In this document: positions 36,478 through 48,938 of the stretch, in pieces | Layout of the letters: each line of letters starts with the position of its first letter | How positions within the stretch are numbered: the first letter of the stretch is position 1 | NCBI GenBank assembly: GCA_023614405.1 | Contig: CM042688.1 | Location: 375,521,331 to 375,585,330 of the forward strand | Length of the DNA: 64,000 nucleotides | From: Avena insularis | Taxonomy: Eukaryota; Streptophyta; Magnoliopsida; Poales; Poaceae | Reading direction: 5' to 3' | Translations under genes and position numbers: made by a program | The notes under the pieces: model-generated | Database searches by the model: none | Seen by the model: only the letters and a program-made list of their open reading frames with translations | What the model was told of the DNA's origin: nothing

Positions 36478-39323
36478 AGTATGCTGATGTTGTATGATAG
36501 AGCCTTTGAGAATATAGTAAGTGTGTCCGTGCAATACACGTCTTGTTATAGTTGGATTACACAAAGTGCATAATTTTAATCTGAATACGGATACTTCTAA
36601 TTCTACGTGTGCAATGACCTATAGTAAACATGGTTTAAGTTTTAACAGGATCAACTAAATCACAAACTTGAGTGTATCAAGATTAAACATGTTGATAAAT
36701 ACCAATTTAATTCCAAATCATACTATGGTGGATTCCAGATCAACATCAGAGGCATCTTACCCCTCCTAGTCTCATGCACATATCTGATCTCTCCAAATTC
36801 CCCATTTCAATGTCATCAAATAAATCACAATTTTTTCTCCATTCACAGTTTCACCTAAAACATCAAAATTATAGACCACCAATGTAATTGTGAAGAAACA
36901 CATGCTATTAATATTGTATATACTCTGCATTTTAAGATGCATGGTGAGATTTTATTGAATTCATCATGCAATATTTGTACTTAAAGAAAAGCTAGGAAGC
37001 AATCAGATAACGGTGAGAGAAAATAATAACACCAATAAGTAAGTGATGAAATAGATCACATTATATTTCTCACAATATAAAGAGGCAAATAAGATATATG
37101 TGAGAATACATGTATGGTAACAAAAGTGTCAAAACAAATACTATAGAATCCTCACACGCTTATCCAGGCCTTAAGGCCAGCGGGAGTCCGACAGCAAGGT
37201 CAGTGGTCTAGACCATGACGAAGTACTTCTTAGCTTTGCTCTTCTGTGCACACAACATATGAACATAAAAAGATAGATGACTCACCATCCGGAATTTCTG
37301 CATTACGATCCCTGCATTTCCTGATTTCTCCAAACACAAGTGATTATTTTCTATTGTGATTAAAGGAATTTTTTATACTACAGATTAAAGAACTGGTCGG
37401 AGATAGTCTCCATGTTTATACTAAAGGTTACAAGAATTCTTGTTATAAGTATCTTCCTTAAGGAATTAATATTGCTATCTGTCTCCCTGAAGCGTTTTAA
37501 CAAACAAAAGGTGAGCAAGTTGATTAATATGATGCTCTATCGATCAGTGAACCTGAAATCTTGAAGCTTTTCAAATCGTTGAGCCTACTACTTTTATCAA
37601 CCGATGACTGCTGGATATATCTAAGTGCGCAATGTATCTGTTCCCATAGTCTACAAGAACCTACACTGTACATGGTCTGCGTGTCATCGATCTGTGGAGG
37701 CAAAAAACAGAGGACAAAGAGTGGAACAGAAGAGTGTGGTTTAACCCCCGCCGTCATCTGTTGTACACTCGCCGCCACCCCGTGACATTCAAGAACCAGA
37801 GAGACAACCTGTCTCGACACCGATGTCCATTTGCTGGCCTTTTTCTGTTTGCACGGAGCACGGCCGTCATCTTTTGTCCGGACAGCTCGGCTACATGTGC
37901 TGGCGACCGCCAAATGAGCTTTGTCTAACGCGGCCCTAAGCCAAATCAAACAGGAGAAATTTGAGAAGCTTTATAGCATTTTAAGGCAGTGCTGTTTGCG
38001 GGTTATTAGGAGGGAAATAGAACAATCACCAGCGACCTTTTCGCTTGGTCACGCAATCTTCATGTAATGTCATTAATTAGGTGTAATTGCTGTATTAATT
38101 ACCAACATTAGTTGATCCAGAATTTGCACTCTCCGGATCTGAATTTGGTGGAGGTACAAAATGAGGACGTTTGTGCAATGTCATTGGGGCCTCCTGAATC
38201 GTTAGATCTAATAGTTTGGAAGGCTGAGATGATAACGTCGTGCAATGTCATTGGAGAGTTCTAGATCGTTAGATCTAGTTGATTTGAAGGCTGAGATGAA
38301 TTGTTTCTGTCAAGTTGGTGCTTTTATAAGTAGTAGAGATTTGCACGGAGCACCACCGTCATATTTTGTCCGGACAGCTCGGCTGCATGTGCTGGCGACC
38401 GCCAAATGAGCTTTGTCTAACGCGGCCCTAAGCCAAACCGAACAGGAGAAATTTGAGAAGCTTTATAGCAATTTAAGGCAGTGCCGTTTGCGGGTTATTA
38501 GGAGGGAAATAGAACAATCACCAGCGGCCTTTTCGCTTGGTCACGGAATCTTCATGTAATGTCATTAATTAGGTGTAATTGCTGTATTAATTATCAACAT
38601 TAGTTGACCCAGGATTTGCGCTCTCCGGATCTGAATTTGGTGGAGGCGCAAAATAAGGACGTTTGTGCAATGTCATTGTGGCCTCCTGAATCGTTAGATC
38701 TAATAGTTTGGAAGGTTGAGATGGTAACGTCGCGCAATGTCATTGGAGAGTCCTGGATCGTTAGATCTAGTTGATTTGAAGGCTGAGATGAATTGTTTCT
38801 GTCAAGTTGGTGCTTTTATAAGTAGTAGAGATTTGCACGGAGCACCACCGTCATATTTTATCCGGACAGCTCGGCTGCATGTGCTGGCGACCGCCAAATG
38901 AGCTTTGTCTAACGCGGCCCTAAGCCAAACCGAACAGGAGAAATTTGAGAAGCTTTATAGCAATTTAAGGCAGTGTCGTTTGCGGGTTATTAGGAGGGAA
39001 ATAGAACAATCACCAGCGGCCTTTTCGCTTGGTCACGCAATCTTCATGTAATGTCATTAATTAGGTGTAATTGTTGTATTAATTATCAACATTAGTTGAC
39101 CCAGGATTTGCGCTCTCCGGATCTGAATTTGGTGGAGGCGCAAAATGAGGACGTTTGTGCAATGTCATTGGGGCCTCCTGAATCGTTAGATCTAATAGTT
39201 TGGAAGGCTGAGATGGTAACGTCGCGCAATATCATTGGAGAGTCCTGGATCGTTAGATCTAGTTGATTTGAAGGCTGAGATGAATTGTTCCTGCCAAGTT
39301 GGTGCTTTTATAAGTAGTAGAGA
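36478..39323 (-). mobile_element. Helitron-like element H6 ending in a triplicated 5' terminus
   Basis: On the minus strand the right edge is A followed by TCTCTACTACTTATAAAAGC, which fits the canonical plant Helitron 5' terminus. A candidate 3' end (gtgtgtccgtgcaatacacg) lies at 36521-36540. The first part (36540-37847) is AT-rich with no recognised gene. The last 1476 bases are three copies of one 492-bp unit. Confidence 0.45.
37848..39323. repeat. Three tandem copies of a 492-bp unit
   Basis: Units 37848-38339, 38340-38831 and 38832-39323 begin tttgcacggagcac and end taagtagtagaga. The period is exactly 492 both times. Copies two and three are nearly identical to each other; copy one is somewhat more diverged. 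Each unit ends at the same Helitron-type terminus. Confidence 0.95.
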
Positions 39324-41474
39324 TACGTGTAGTATCATTGTTTGACAATTCTAGAAAAAATAACTTACGTGGCAGTGATCGTTTGTTTGGTACCATGACA
39401 ACAAAGACTTGTACCTTAGGAAAATGTACTCCCTTTATCTCAAAGTAGATGTCATATATGTATCTAAATTTGGATGCACTCCTCTGTAACACCCTCGAAT
39501 CGGTCCTATGCAAGTTTTAGCCCTTTCCGCCAAACGCGCATAGAAACGATTCAAGGACGCCCACCAGGCACTTTCGTGCGGGTGGAAAACGAAGTAATAA
39601 CATTACACAATAGTTCTCGATGGGACCCACAGAACAGATATATATACAACAACGACTCAGCGAGTCAAGAATACATATATACAATACAAAGATCCAAATC
39701 ACCTTGAAAATGATAGAGCGTCCGACTACGGACAAGATGCAAATGGGGCTAAGAGCCCTGAAGAACATCCAATGGCGTCCATAACCCTGTCCAGGCCAAG
39801 CCGGAAGGATAACCCTGCTAACGACGTCGATCTCCAACCTGCTAAAACAAAAGGGGGTGCCGACAAAGGACAAAGGAAAAAAGAGAAGCGTCAGTACTGA
39901 GGCCAGTACACGGCGAGACTAGAATTCGGCGGCTCTCACCTACATAGGTATGGTGGGCTGAAACGGCAGCGCAGCGGCACTGAACATCCTATAGAGACTC
40001 GATACAGCTGGCGGTTATCAGAGAGGGATAAGAAAGACCTATTCGGATCCAACCTGAAGCTAACACCAAACAAACCCATCCTGATATTTCTCCCTCGAGA
40101 CCAAACGAGGAAGTTAAGCCGAGGAAACTCACACGGCTGACAGTTTTATTTAATCTTTCCATTATAGTTCCAGCACTTACTAATCAGATATAGATAGCAT
40201 GAGTCATCCTGAAGCATAAATAGTGGGCAGTTTTAATCATCATTCCGTTGTAGTTGGAACATTTACTAGTCAGATATAATTGTTCTGAGGAATCCCAAAA
40301 TCCAGCAGTTGTTGGCACTTTTATCACATTCCATTGGAGTTGCAATACTTACTAGGCAGGTATAGCAAAACAACCCAGGTCCACCAGTGGTTGGCATTTT
40401 TAATATCCATTCCGTTATAGTGAAGCTGATTACTAGTCAGATATATTAAGTCAAATTTATAGCACTACTTTAGTTATGCTTATCTATGATCGAGATATCG
40501 CTCCAAGTCGCCCATAATCATGACGGCTTTTAAAGTTTTACCGCAGGGTGCACAAATAGCAACACACACTAGATCAACCTCGGAAAAACCAACTCAAAAC
40601 CCAACGAGGCATTCACGACAAAGCGATCACAGGATTCAGAAATATTTCAGGGGGCCACCCCACTAAGCTACCCGCAACGAAGTTGGCCGGCTCCGGAACG
40701 GACCCAGGGTTTGTGTGGACGGCTGTAAACGACTGGGAACCCGAAAGTGTGTCTGGGCTTGTCGATACAGCGAAAACGTGTCACGATCCTAAACAGTACA
40801 AGTGCTCCACGTACAATCTTAAATAAAACAGTAAAGCATGGCATAAGTACAGGATAGTAATAAAACCCCAAACTACTTGTGGCCCCAAGAAATAGAAATG
40901 AATCAAGTTCTGGCTCAGGAGGGTCCATAAGGCCTCCCGGATGTGGATAGTGCGAAAAATCAAGGAACATGTATCAAGTACTCGGGGTCCTACGGGACAC
41001 AAGTGAGCGTGGAAGAACCAAATAACATCTATTGCCCACCGATGCCTCTGCATTAGTTATATCTAGCAATTTAATAGTTGTTAAGAAAGATATGATCATC
41101 TCCACCATTAAGCATCTCCACCAATTTGCGTCTGCCAACCTTCCAACAACTGTGGTACTTGACAACACGAGATCGCACCTGAGCAAGAAACTACGACTCG
41201 CAAGGCCAGCTATCTACCAAACACAGGTAATAGGAGATGTCCAAGGCAATATAGAGGCTGCACGAGATATAACTGGTGCACGGGAACTAAAGCATCGCGA
41301 CACGGATAACAATAGATCAACAGGAGGAAATAAAGGCTATAAATGCAAAATAGGTAGAAAGGGGGAGAGATGCTCGCCTGGGAAACACTGCCGGAGATTT
41401 ATATCCGAAGAACTTGTCGATACTCGCATCCACTCATCGGCCTAATCCGCGAAGAAGCAAACACTAGCAGAAAC

Positions 41475-42010
41475 TGACATGGATATGCCCTACGGGTACC
41501 CGATGTTAGCATACTTGGTCCAGCCCGACGGAAGGCCCACTCGACGACCTGCCAGGGTCCAGGACGCCCAAGACGTTTCGGCTGCATGAAGCCATGTGGA
41601 CACGGACTCTCAAGCGTATAAGACAAAGAAATCTCAAGACTAGAGTTTGAATACAACTTGTAACCTACTCGTATCGGTACCTGAGACCTAGCCTCCCCAT
41701 ATATAAGAGGCTAGGAGGGTCCAGCGAGAAGAATAGGACCTATGTACACAATAGACAGATCTACAGATCTACAAACTCGACTCATACTTTCGCACACGCA
41801 TCCACGCCAGATTGAATCTGCGCACCCTGTAACCTTCGGTTCCGCCGTAATCAAAGAGCGCAAGCGAGTAGGGTTTTTCCCTCAGGCCTGAACTCGGTAA
41901 ATCTCGTCCCTTGGTTGCTTGTCCGTTAACTGCTACGATCTCCAAAGATCCCCATCTTCTCCAAAACCCAAGTCCATAACAATGGGCATTGACGAGATTA
42001 AACCTCGTCA
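41475..42010 (+). repeat. LTR1 of the composite element (536 bp)
   Basis: It starts tgacatggatatgcc and ends attaaacctcgtca. A TATA-like ccatatataagagg lies at about 41697. It is followed at 42011 by the primer site. Confidence 0.9.
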
Positions 42011-42028
42011 ATTGGCGCCGTCTGTGGG
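42011..42028 (+). other. Primer binding site of the composite element
   Basis: The bases attggcgccgtctgtggg follow LTR1 directly. The same string follows LTR2 at 44593, and a variant follows the duplicated junction at 44634. This tggcgccg type is common in plant Gypsy elements; the exact tRNA was not determined. Confidence 0.7.
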
Positions 42029-44005
42029 AATTGGGGCTGCTAATTGTGCGGTCGTGACGGTTCCGACCCGATCGATCTACAACTCCGCGGCGACGGGGAA
42101 TCACCTCCTCTTCGGCGCTTTCGGCTTCATCGCCCACTCGCCGGATACCATGAAGGATTTCGAGCCCGTAGGCGACGGACTCGAAATTCGCTCAGAGCTT
42201 CGCCTGTGGGACAACCGCACCTCCGCCTCCGGGCGGGTGCCCGTCTTGTCAATCGTGCCCGCTTCATGGGTTTACACCGCTACGCGCGTCACCATCAACA
42301 GATGAGTTCTACAGCAGCAGCAGCTGCAACTCCGATCTGTGCGATCCACCTTCGGATGAAGGGACCTACGGTTCCGGATCCGAAAGCTGCGGCAGCAGCC
42401 AACCAATCTGCAGGCGCTATCTGTGCGCCACAGTCATCCAAACCGACGAGATTAAACCTCGTCAATTGGCGCCGTCCGTGGGACCAATGGAACGAATCTA
42501 CTTCGATTCCCGGCTCCAGCGACTTGGGGGCTCCCTCCGCTCTGGTGACCCACTATGGCCTTCGGCTGCGGTGACCTGCTGCATCTTTCGGATGCGGCGA
42601 CCCGACGCGATCTTCGATAGCCGCAACTAGCCGCATCGGCTTCAGCGACCACGACTCGGGGGCTCCCTCGACATCGGTGACCCAATGCGGCTTTCGGCTG
42701 TGATGACCCGATACATCCTTCGGATGTGGCGACTCGGTGCGGTCTTCGACCGTGACAAACTTCGGATGCGGAGTCATTGCCGCCATCGACCCGTGAACCC
42801 GTCGCTTCTATGAACATGGTCCGCCGCGTTGACTACGTCCACCGCGTGACCCGCTACCGCATCAATTTCGTCCACGACAACTACCAATAAAGCTAAGTTT
42901 CTCTCTACTTAGAGCCGATTCTTTTATTTTTAATTCACACTCGAAACGCTCGGGGGCTGCGCCCTCTTCGAGTAACCTAATGTGCCATCGGCTCCACACA
43001 CTCGAGCACCTCGAACGCGACAGCCCGAGTAGCTGATTCTGCCTGATCATCGAATCCTTGAACTCCGAGTGCCTCGGCAAGGTACTTAATCAGGCTAACG
43101 AAAAGACCTAGCATATAGTGCAAAAGTGTCTGACTCGATCGGCACCAGAATCTTACTATACAAGCCGACAGGCAAATATTCTTTACAAGATACAAGTACT
43201 TCACAACTTTTTATGTTTTCGCAGCTTAAGGACAAGATCGCGAGCTATTCTATCGGGTCCTCCAACAGGAGTCGACAAAGCAACTGGCTATGCCATAAAC
43301 TCAAGGCCCGAGTCGAAACCCTCCTCGGATGGTTGCATCGCTTGATGTTACACAAGCACGACGCTGACTATGTACCCGACAGAAGCAACGGTGTCGACTT
43401 TATCCGCAACGTCGAGTCCTTCTGGCTAGACGCCGCATGACTCCATTACGTCGACTCTTTGGCTCCTTATGCGTGATACGCCAACTCGATGCACTTCCGG
43501 TCAAGGTTCTTCTCGCATGAGTCTCTACCGAGTTTACGACTAGACACTGGGGCTACTCCTATCGAGACGCTGGTCGCGCACCCGATGTATTTTCGGGTCA
43601 ATGCACGCCCATGAGATTTCCTACTACAACTGCACGATACAAGACTTGAGTCTCTGCCCGAGTCTACGACTCCGCCAGACACTCGGGGGCTACTCCAAAC
43701 TAGAGCGCTGGTCACCCACACACAAGATTTTCGATTCCTACGCCGAGTCTACGACTCCACTACGGACTCGGGGGCTACTCCCATAGGTAGGATTGATTCA
43801 AGCATCCGAAAAAATTGTGTCCTACGGACCTGAAGCAAACAATGGCTGAATTAAAGTCTGCCGAGTTCACGAATTCGATGAACTTCAAATGACCCGATGA
43901 ACTTCCGTGAAGTGCTTCGCAACTTCGACCGACATCCAAATACAAGGTTCAAGACAACTAAGTCTCCACCCGAATCTACGTTTCGGATGGACACTCGGGG
44001 GCTAC
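42029..44005 (+). mobile_element. Interior 1 of the composite element, non-coding
   Basis: It contains alternating gcggc/ttcgg-rich repeats (42540-42780) and ctcgggggctactc repeats (43670-43800). It ends with the purine tract cactcgggggctac before LTR2. No conserved retrotransposon protein was found. Confidence 0.8.
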
Positions 44006-44592
44006 TGACATGGATATGCCCTACGGGTACCCGATGTTAGTATACCTGGTCCAGCCCGATGGAAGGCCCACTCGACGACCTGCCAGGGTCCATGACGCCT
44101 ATGACGATTCGGATGCTATGAAGCCCATATGGACACCGACGCCCAGCGCACAAGACAAGGAAAGCTCAAGACTAGAGTTTGAATACAACTTGTAACCTAC
44201 TCGTATCGGCGCCCGAGACCTAGCCTCCCCATATATAAAGGCTAGGAGGGTCCAACGAGGAGGACAAATTACGACTACATGCACGACCTACGCACGCCAT
44301 AGACCCCCCAATAGACTAGACCACAACAGATCTACAGATCTCTCTCAAACTCGACTCATACTTTCGCACACGCATCCACGCCAGATCGAATCTGCGCACC
44401 CTGTAACCTTCGGTTCCGCCGTAATCAAAGAGCAGACAAGCAGGAGTAGGGTTTTCCTCCGGGGGCCTGAACCTGGGTAAATCTCGTGTCCCCTGGTTGC
44501 TTGTCTGTTAACCGTGCCACGATCTCCAGCATCCCCATCTTCTCCAAAACCCAAGTCCATAACAATGGGAATGACAAGATTAAACCTCGTCA
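44006..44592 (+). repeat. LTR2, middle LTR of the composite element (587 bp)
   Basis: Same ends as LTR1 and LTR3, but the first half differs clearly from both (for example an extra segment at 44263-44340 around caatagactagaccac). Confidence 0.9.
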
Positions 44593-44633
44593 ATTGGCGC
44601 CGTCTGTGGGAATGACGAGATTAAACCTCGTCA
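44593..44633 (+). repeat. 41-bp duplication of the LTR-primer site junction
   Basis: The last bases of the LTR plus the primer site (atgacgagattaaacctcgt next to attggcgccgt) are repeated once more immediately after LTR2. Confidence 0.9.
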
Positions 44634-46265
44634 ATTGGCGCCGTATGTGGGAATCGGCTCTAGCAACCCGCTGCGGTCCTCGGCATCGGCGACCCACTAT
44701 GGCCTTCAGCTGCGGTGACCCGCTGCATCTTTCGGATGCGGCGACCCAACGCGATCTTCGATTGCCGCAACTGGCCGCATCGGCTTCAGCAACCACGACT
44801 CGGGGGCTCCCTCGACATCGGCGACCCAATGCGGCTTTTGGCTGCGATGACCCGATACATCCTTCGGATGTGGCGACCCGGTGCGGTCTTTGACCGCGAC
44901 AATCTTCGGATGCGGAGTTCTCTACCACCATCAACTTCAGAGACCCGTCGCTGCTATGATTGCGGTCCGCCGCATGACCCCCTACCGTGTCGACTCCATC
45001 CAGGACAACTACCAACAAAGCTAAGTTTCCCTCTACTTAGAGATGATTTCTTTTTTAACTCGCACTCGAAACACTCGGGGGCTGCGCCCTCTTCGAGTAA
45101 CCTAATGTGCCATCGGCTCCACGCACTCGAGCACCTCGAACGCGACAGCCCGAGTAGCTGATTCTGCCTGATCGTCGAATCCTTGAACTCCGAGTGCCTC
45201 GGCAAGGTACTGAGACTAAGGGTAATCAAAGCTAACGAAAGGCCTAGCATACAAAGGCAAAAGTGTCGACTCGACCGGCACCAGAATCTTACCGCATGTT
45301 TATTGTGCAAATATTCTTTACAAGATACAAGTACTTCACAATTCTTTATGTTTTCTCGCAGCTTATAAGGACATCGACCGCGTCGAGCTATTCTATTAGG
45401 TCCTCCAACAGAGTTGACAAAAGAGCTGGCTCGCCATACAATCAAGACCAGTCGAGTCCTCCTTGGATGGTTGCATCGCTGATGCTACGAAGACACGACA
45501 TTGGTCGCTTCACCCGATGTAAGCAACGGTGTTGATTTCATCCGCAACGCCGAGTCCTTCCGCTAAACGCCGCACGACTCGCCACGCCAACTCCGACCGC
45601 ATCATTGATTCTGGCTCCTTATGCATGAGACATCGACTCGATGCACTTCCGTCGATGGTTTCTCCTCGCATGAGTTCCACCGAGTCCGCGACTCAACTAG
45701 ACACTCGGGCTACTCCTATCGAGCGCTGGTCGCACCCGATGTACTGGTCAGCGCAGACGCCCATGAGATTTCCTACTACAACTGCACGATACAAGACTTG
45801 AGTCTCTGCCCGAGTCTACGACTCCGCCAGACACTCGGGGGCTACTCCAAACTAGAGCTTTGGTCGCGCACACACAAGATCTTCGAGTCCTACGCCGAGT
45901 CTATGACTCCACTACGGACTCGGGGGCTACTCCCATAGGGAGGATTGATTCAAGCATCCGAAAAAAAATTGTGTCCTACGGACCTGAAGCAAACAACGGC
46001 TGAATTAAAGTCTCTCCTAGCCCACGACTCAACAGCACACTGGGGTTACTCCCATAGGATACTGGTCGCGCACCCTATAGTCCATTGTGTTGACTACGCC
46101 CATGATGTCGATTCCTTTACAACAGCGAACAAATTCAGCTGACCCGATGAACTTCCTGAAGTACTTCAGACCGACACAACTTTCGACTCCGACATCCAAA
46201 TACAAGGTTCAAGACAACTAAGTCTCCACCCGAATCTATGTTTCGGATGGACACTTGGGGGCTAC
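44634..46265 (+). mobile_element. Interior 2 of the composite element, non-coding
   Basis: Collinear with interior 1, with deletions and many small differences. It ends with the purine tract cacttgggggctac before LTR3. Confidence 0.8.
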
Positions 46266-46811
46266 TGACATGGATATGCCCTACGGGTACCCGATGTTAG
46301 CATACTTGGTCCAGCCCGACGGAAGGCCCACTCGACGACCTGCCAGGGTCCAGGACGCCCAAGACGTTTCGGCTGCACGAAGCCATGTGGACATGGACTC
46401 TCAAGCGTACAAGACAAAGAAATCTCAAGACTAGAGTTTGAATACAACTTGTAACCTACTCGTATCGGTACCTGAGACCTAGCCTCCCCATATATAAAAG
46501 GCTAGGAGGGTCCAGCGAGAAGAACATGACCTATGTACACAATAGACAGATCTACAGATCTACAAACTCGACTCATACTTTTGCACACGCATCCACGCCA
46601 GATCGAATCTGCGCACCCTGTAACCTTCGGTTCCGCCGTAATCAAAGAGCAGACAAGCAGGAGTAGGGTTTTCCCTCCGGGGGCCTGAACCTGGGTAAAT
46701 CTCGTGTCCCCTGGTTGCTTGTCTGTTAACCATGCCACGATCTCCAGCATCCCCATCTTCTCCAAAACCCAAGTCCATAACAATGGGCATTGACGAGATT
46801 AAACCTCGTCA
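46266..46811 (+). repeat. LTR3 of the composite element (546 bp), chimeric
   Basis: The first part matches LTR1 (ccaggacgcccaagacgttt). From about 46640 on it matches LTR2 (agagcagacaagcaggag, gggggcctgaacctgggta). The switch lies between about 46570 and 46645. Confidence 0.85.
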
Positions 46812-48169
46812 GAAACACCGGATGCAATATTTAATACCACGGCAGAAGATCCGGCATGATTATGATATGATGCAGATGCGGTGCAATTAGGCAGTATTAA
46901 GCGGAACCGGGGTCCCGACATTTAATTAAATGATTCAAGTTATTTAGAACCCCCGCAATTTAAATGTTATATCAACAAGGCAAAACATGGTATCGGTTCG
47001 CTATGCAATTTAAATGGAGTCCGGAATAAGACAAATATATCCCGCATATAGACTCCATATTTAAACATGCGATGATACGGCATAATGCCCCCAACCCACA
47101 TGATATGCATGCGAGATGATCAATTAATATGCGACAGTTTTATATATAGCATTTATAAAATAGGGGCTCAGGAAAGGTTCACACATCGGGGTTCAGAAGA
47201 TCTTGGGTTCCGGGGGTTCGGGGTTCGACAGGGTTTGACGGGATCAGCGGGATCGGATACAAGATGGAGAACTTGTCGTGACGTGCCGGAGATCTTGGTT
47301 CCAAGCGGTCGATCTTGTCGTTGATGGCGAACTTGAGCGGATCGGGATGATCTTGTCGTAGTTCTCGGGTGACGGTGTCGGAAAATCTTGATATCCGTGT
47401 AGTAGAACTTGTCGCATCCGTGCAGAAGGGCTTGGCGTTCCGTGTCGATCTTGGCGGTCGTCAGGACCGAGAAGAAGGCCTTGGCGTCCGGGTTCTCGGG
47501 CATCGCATCCGGGAAGGAGTACTTGTCGCATGTGGTCTTCGGGTCCGCGAAGTGGCTTTGAGTATGGCGACGCATGTCGAAGATCTTGTCGGTGGCATAG
47601 GAGTGGTACTCTAGGGCTGCTTCGGGTTCCTGGCGATGGTCTTGGCGCGTTATGACGAAGATCTTCGGGTGAGAGGTTGCGGCCATCTTATCCGGAAGAA
47701 GGTCTTGTCGAGGGAATCCTAGCTGCACGCTGCGACCTCTGCACGGAATCCTCCGTGTGAAAACAAACAACCACACGAGGCACCGCGAGGCGTTGCAGGG
47801 GCCTGCTTGCGGGCGGCTCGCGAGACGGTTCATGCGCTCGGCTACGTGGCTCGCGACAGAGCTTGGAGACGAGGAGGCGGGCTGGAGGGAGGCGGCGGCG
47901 GGAGCTCGCAGAGGAAGGCGGGGAGGCGGCTCGCCGGCGGCTCGACGGATCCAGGCGGCGGTGGTAGGTGGGGCGGCGGGGCGAGCCGACAGAGGCGACG
48001 AGGTGGCGGTGGGAAGAGGCGAATGAGGTGGCGGTGGGCAGAGGCGAACGAGGTGGCGGTGGAGAGGACGGTGGCGAGGTCGAGCGGGAGCCCGCCGGGA
48101 GGTGGAGGAGGCGGGGCCGCGACGGTCAAGGCGGAGGGCTGGCGAGGACGAGTGGCCCCGGGCGGTTAC

Positions 48170-48192
48170 GGGGGGGGGGGGGGGGGGGGGGG
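48170..48192. repeat. Homopolymer run of 23 G
   Basis: An unbroken G run lies in the GC-rich part of the antisense solo LTR. Such length is prone to sequencing or assembly error. Confidence 0.9.
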
Positions 48193-48938
48193 CGGAGCGG
48201 GGGAGGCCCGAGGCGGAGGATGGGGAAGGTGGCCGGCGATGGGGCGGCGGCCGGTGCAGACGCAGAGAGCGGAGGCGAGGTTGCTCCGGCGATGAGGCTC
48301 GAGGGGCGCGGCAGAACGAGGGAGGAGGGGCGGGTTCGTGGAGTCAGAGTGGAGGAAGCAGGTGGGCGGTGAGGCGTGAGAGGCAGGCGCATGAGAGGGG
48401 AGAGAGAGAGCGAGGCACGGGCGCAGGTGGGGTGGGGGCAGTGTGTGGTGTGTGTTGTGTGGCGTGTGTGTGGTGTGTGTGTGTTGGGTGAGGTGGAGGG
48501 AAAAGGGAGGGGGTTGGTGAGGTGTCGCGCGGCTATAGGGCGGGGTGAGGTGGAGGGGGCTGGGTAGGATTAGGGTGGAGTAGATTTAGGATTAGATATT
48601 TTTAGACTAGGGTTTGGAGGTGGCCGGCCGAGCTTTCGGGCCTGGCTGGCTGCCTCCCAAAAATAATCAAATAATTTTATTTATTAAAAACAAGGCTTTT
48701 GCAAACCGTTGGTAGACGAAACAAAATATTCCGGAGGCCCGGGGTTTTAATTTGAATAGAGACAGGAATATTTAGAAAAACAAAACTAGGCGGTTTGAAA
48801 ATAGTTTTAGACAAACTCATGCAAGATGATGACGATGCTCAAATGCAATGTGGCATGATGACATGATCATGCGGTCATGATGATGCAATGCACAAAAACA
48901 ACACGATTTTCTAGTAGTGGTTTTAGCGGGATGCCACA

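Larger units (their letters stand above)
41475..46811 (+). mobile_element. Composite LTR retrotransposon: LTR-interior-LTR-interior-LTR
   Basis: Three LTRs share one insertion. The outer edges TGACATGGATA and CCTCGTCA are flanked by a perfect GAAAC duplication (41470-41474 and 46812-46816). The interiors (1995 and about 1670 bp) are related, non-coding and rich in ctcgggggct repeats. No gag-pol motif was seen, so the element is non-autonomous. Its plus orientation is given by the primer site after each LTR and the purine tract before LTR2 and LTR3. Confidence 0.92.
39485..48938 (-). mobile_element. Antisense long solo LTR, interrupted by a nested element
   Basis: On the minus strand it starts TGTGGCATCCC (complement of 48928-48938) and ends GGGTGTTACA (complement of 39485-39494). 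The flanks are a perfect tcctc duplication (39480-39484 and 48939-48943). Subtracting the nested element (41475-46816) leaves about 4.1 kb. Part of it (40500-41040) is the complement of the solo LTR near 34130-34720, so it is a relative of the other long LTRs. GC-rich ORFs at 47750-48490 are compositional. Confidence 0.88.

Noticed and set aside
43600..46000. Repeated ctcgggggctactcc phrases as a possible CRISPR-like or satellite array
   Set aside because: Spacing is irregular, the host is a plant, and the phrases are internal to the retrotransposon family and related to its polypurine tract.
47757..48567. Overlapping Gly/Arg-rich ORFs on both strands
   Set aside because: They come from extreme GC content and the poly-G run inside a solo LTR; no motif is visible.
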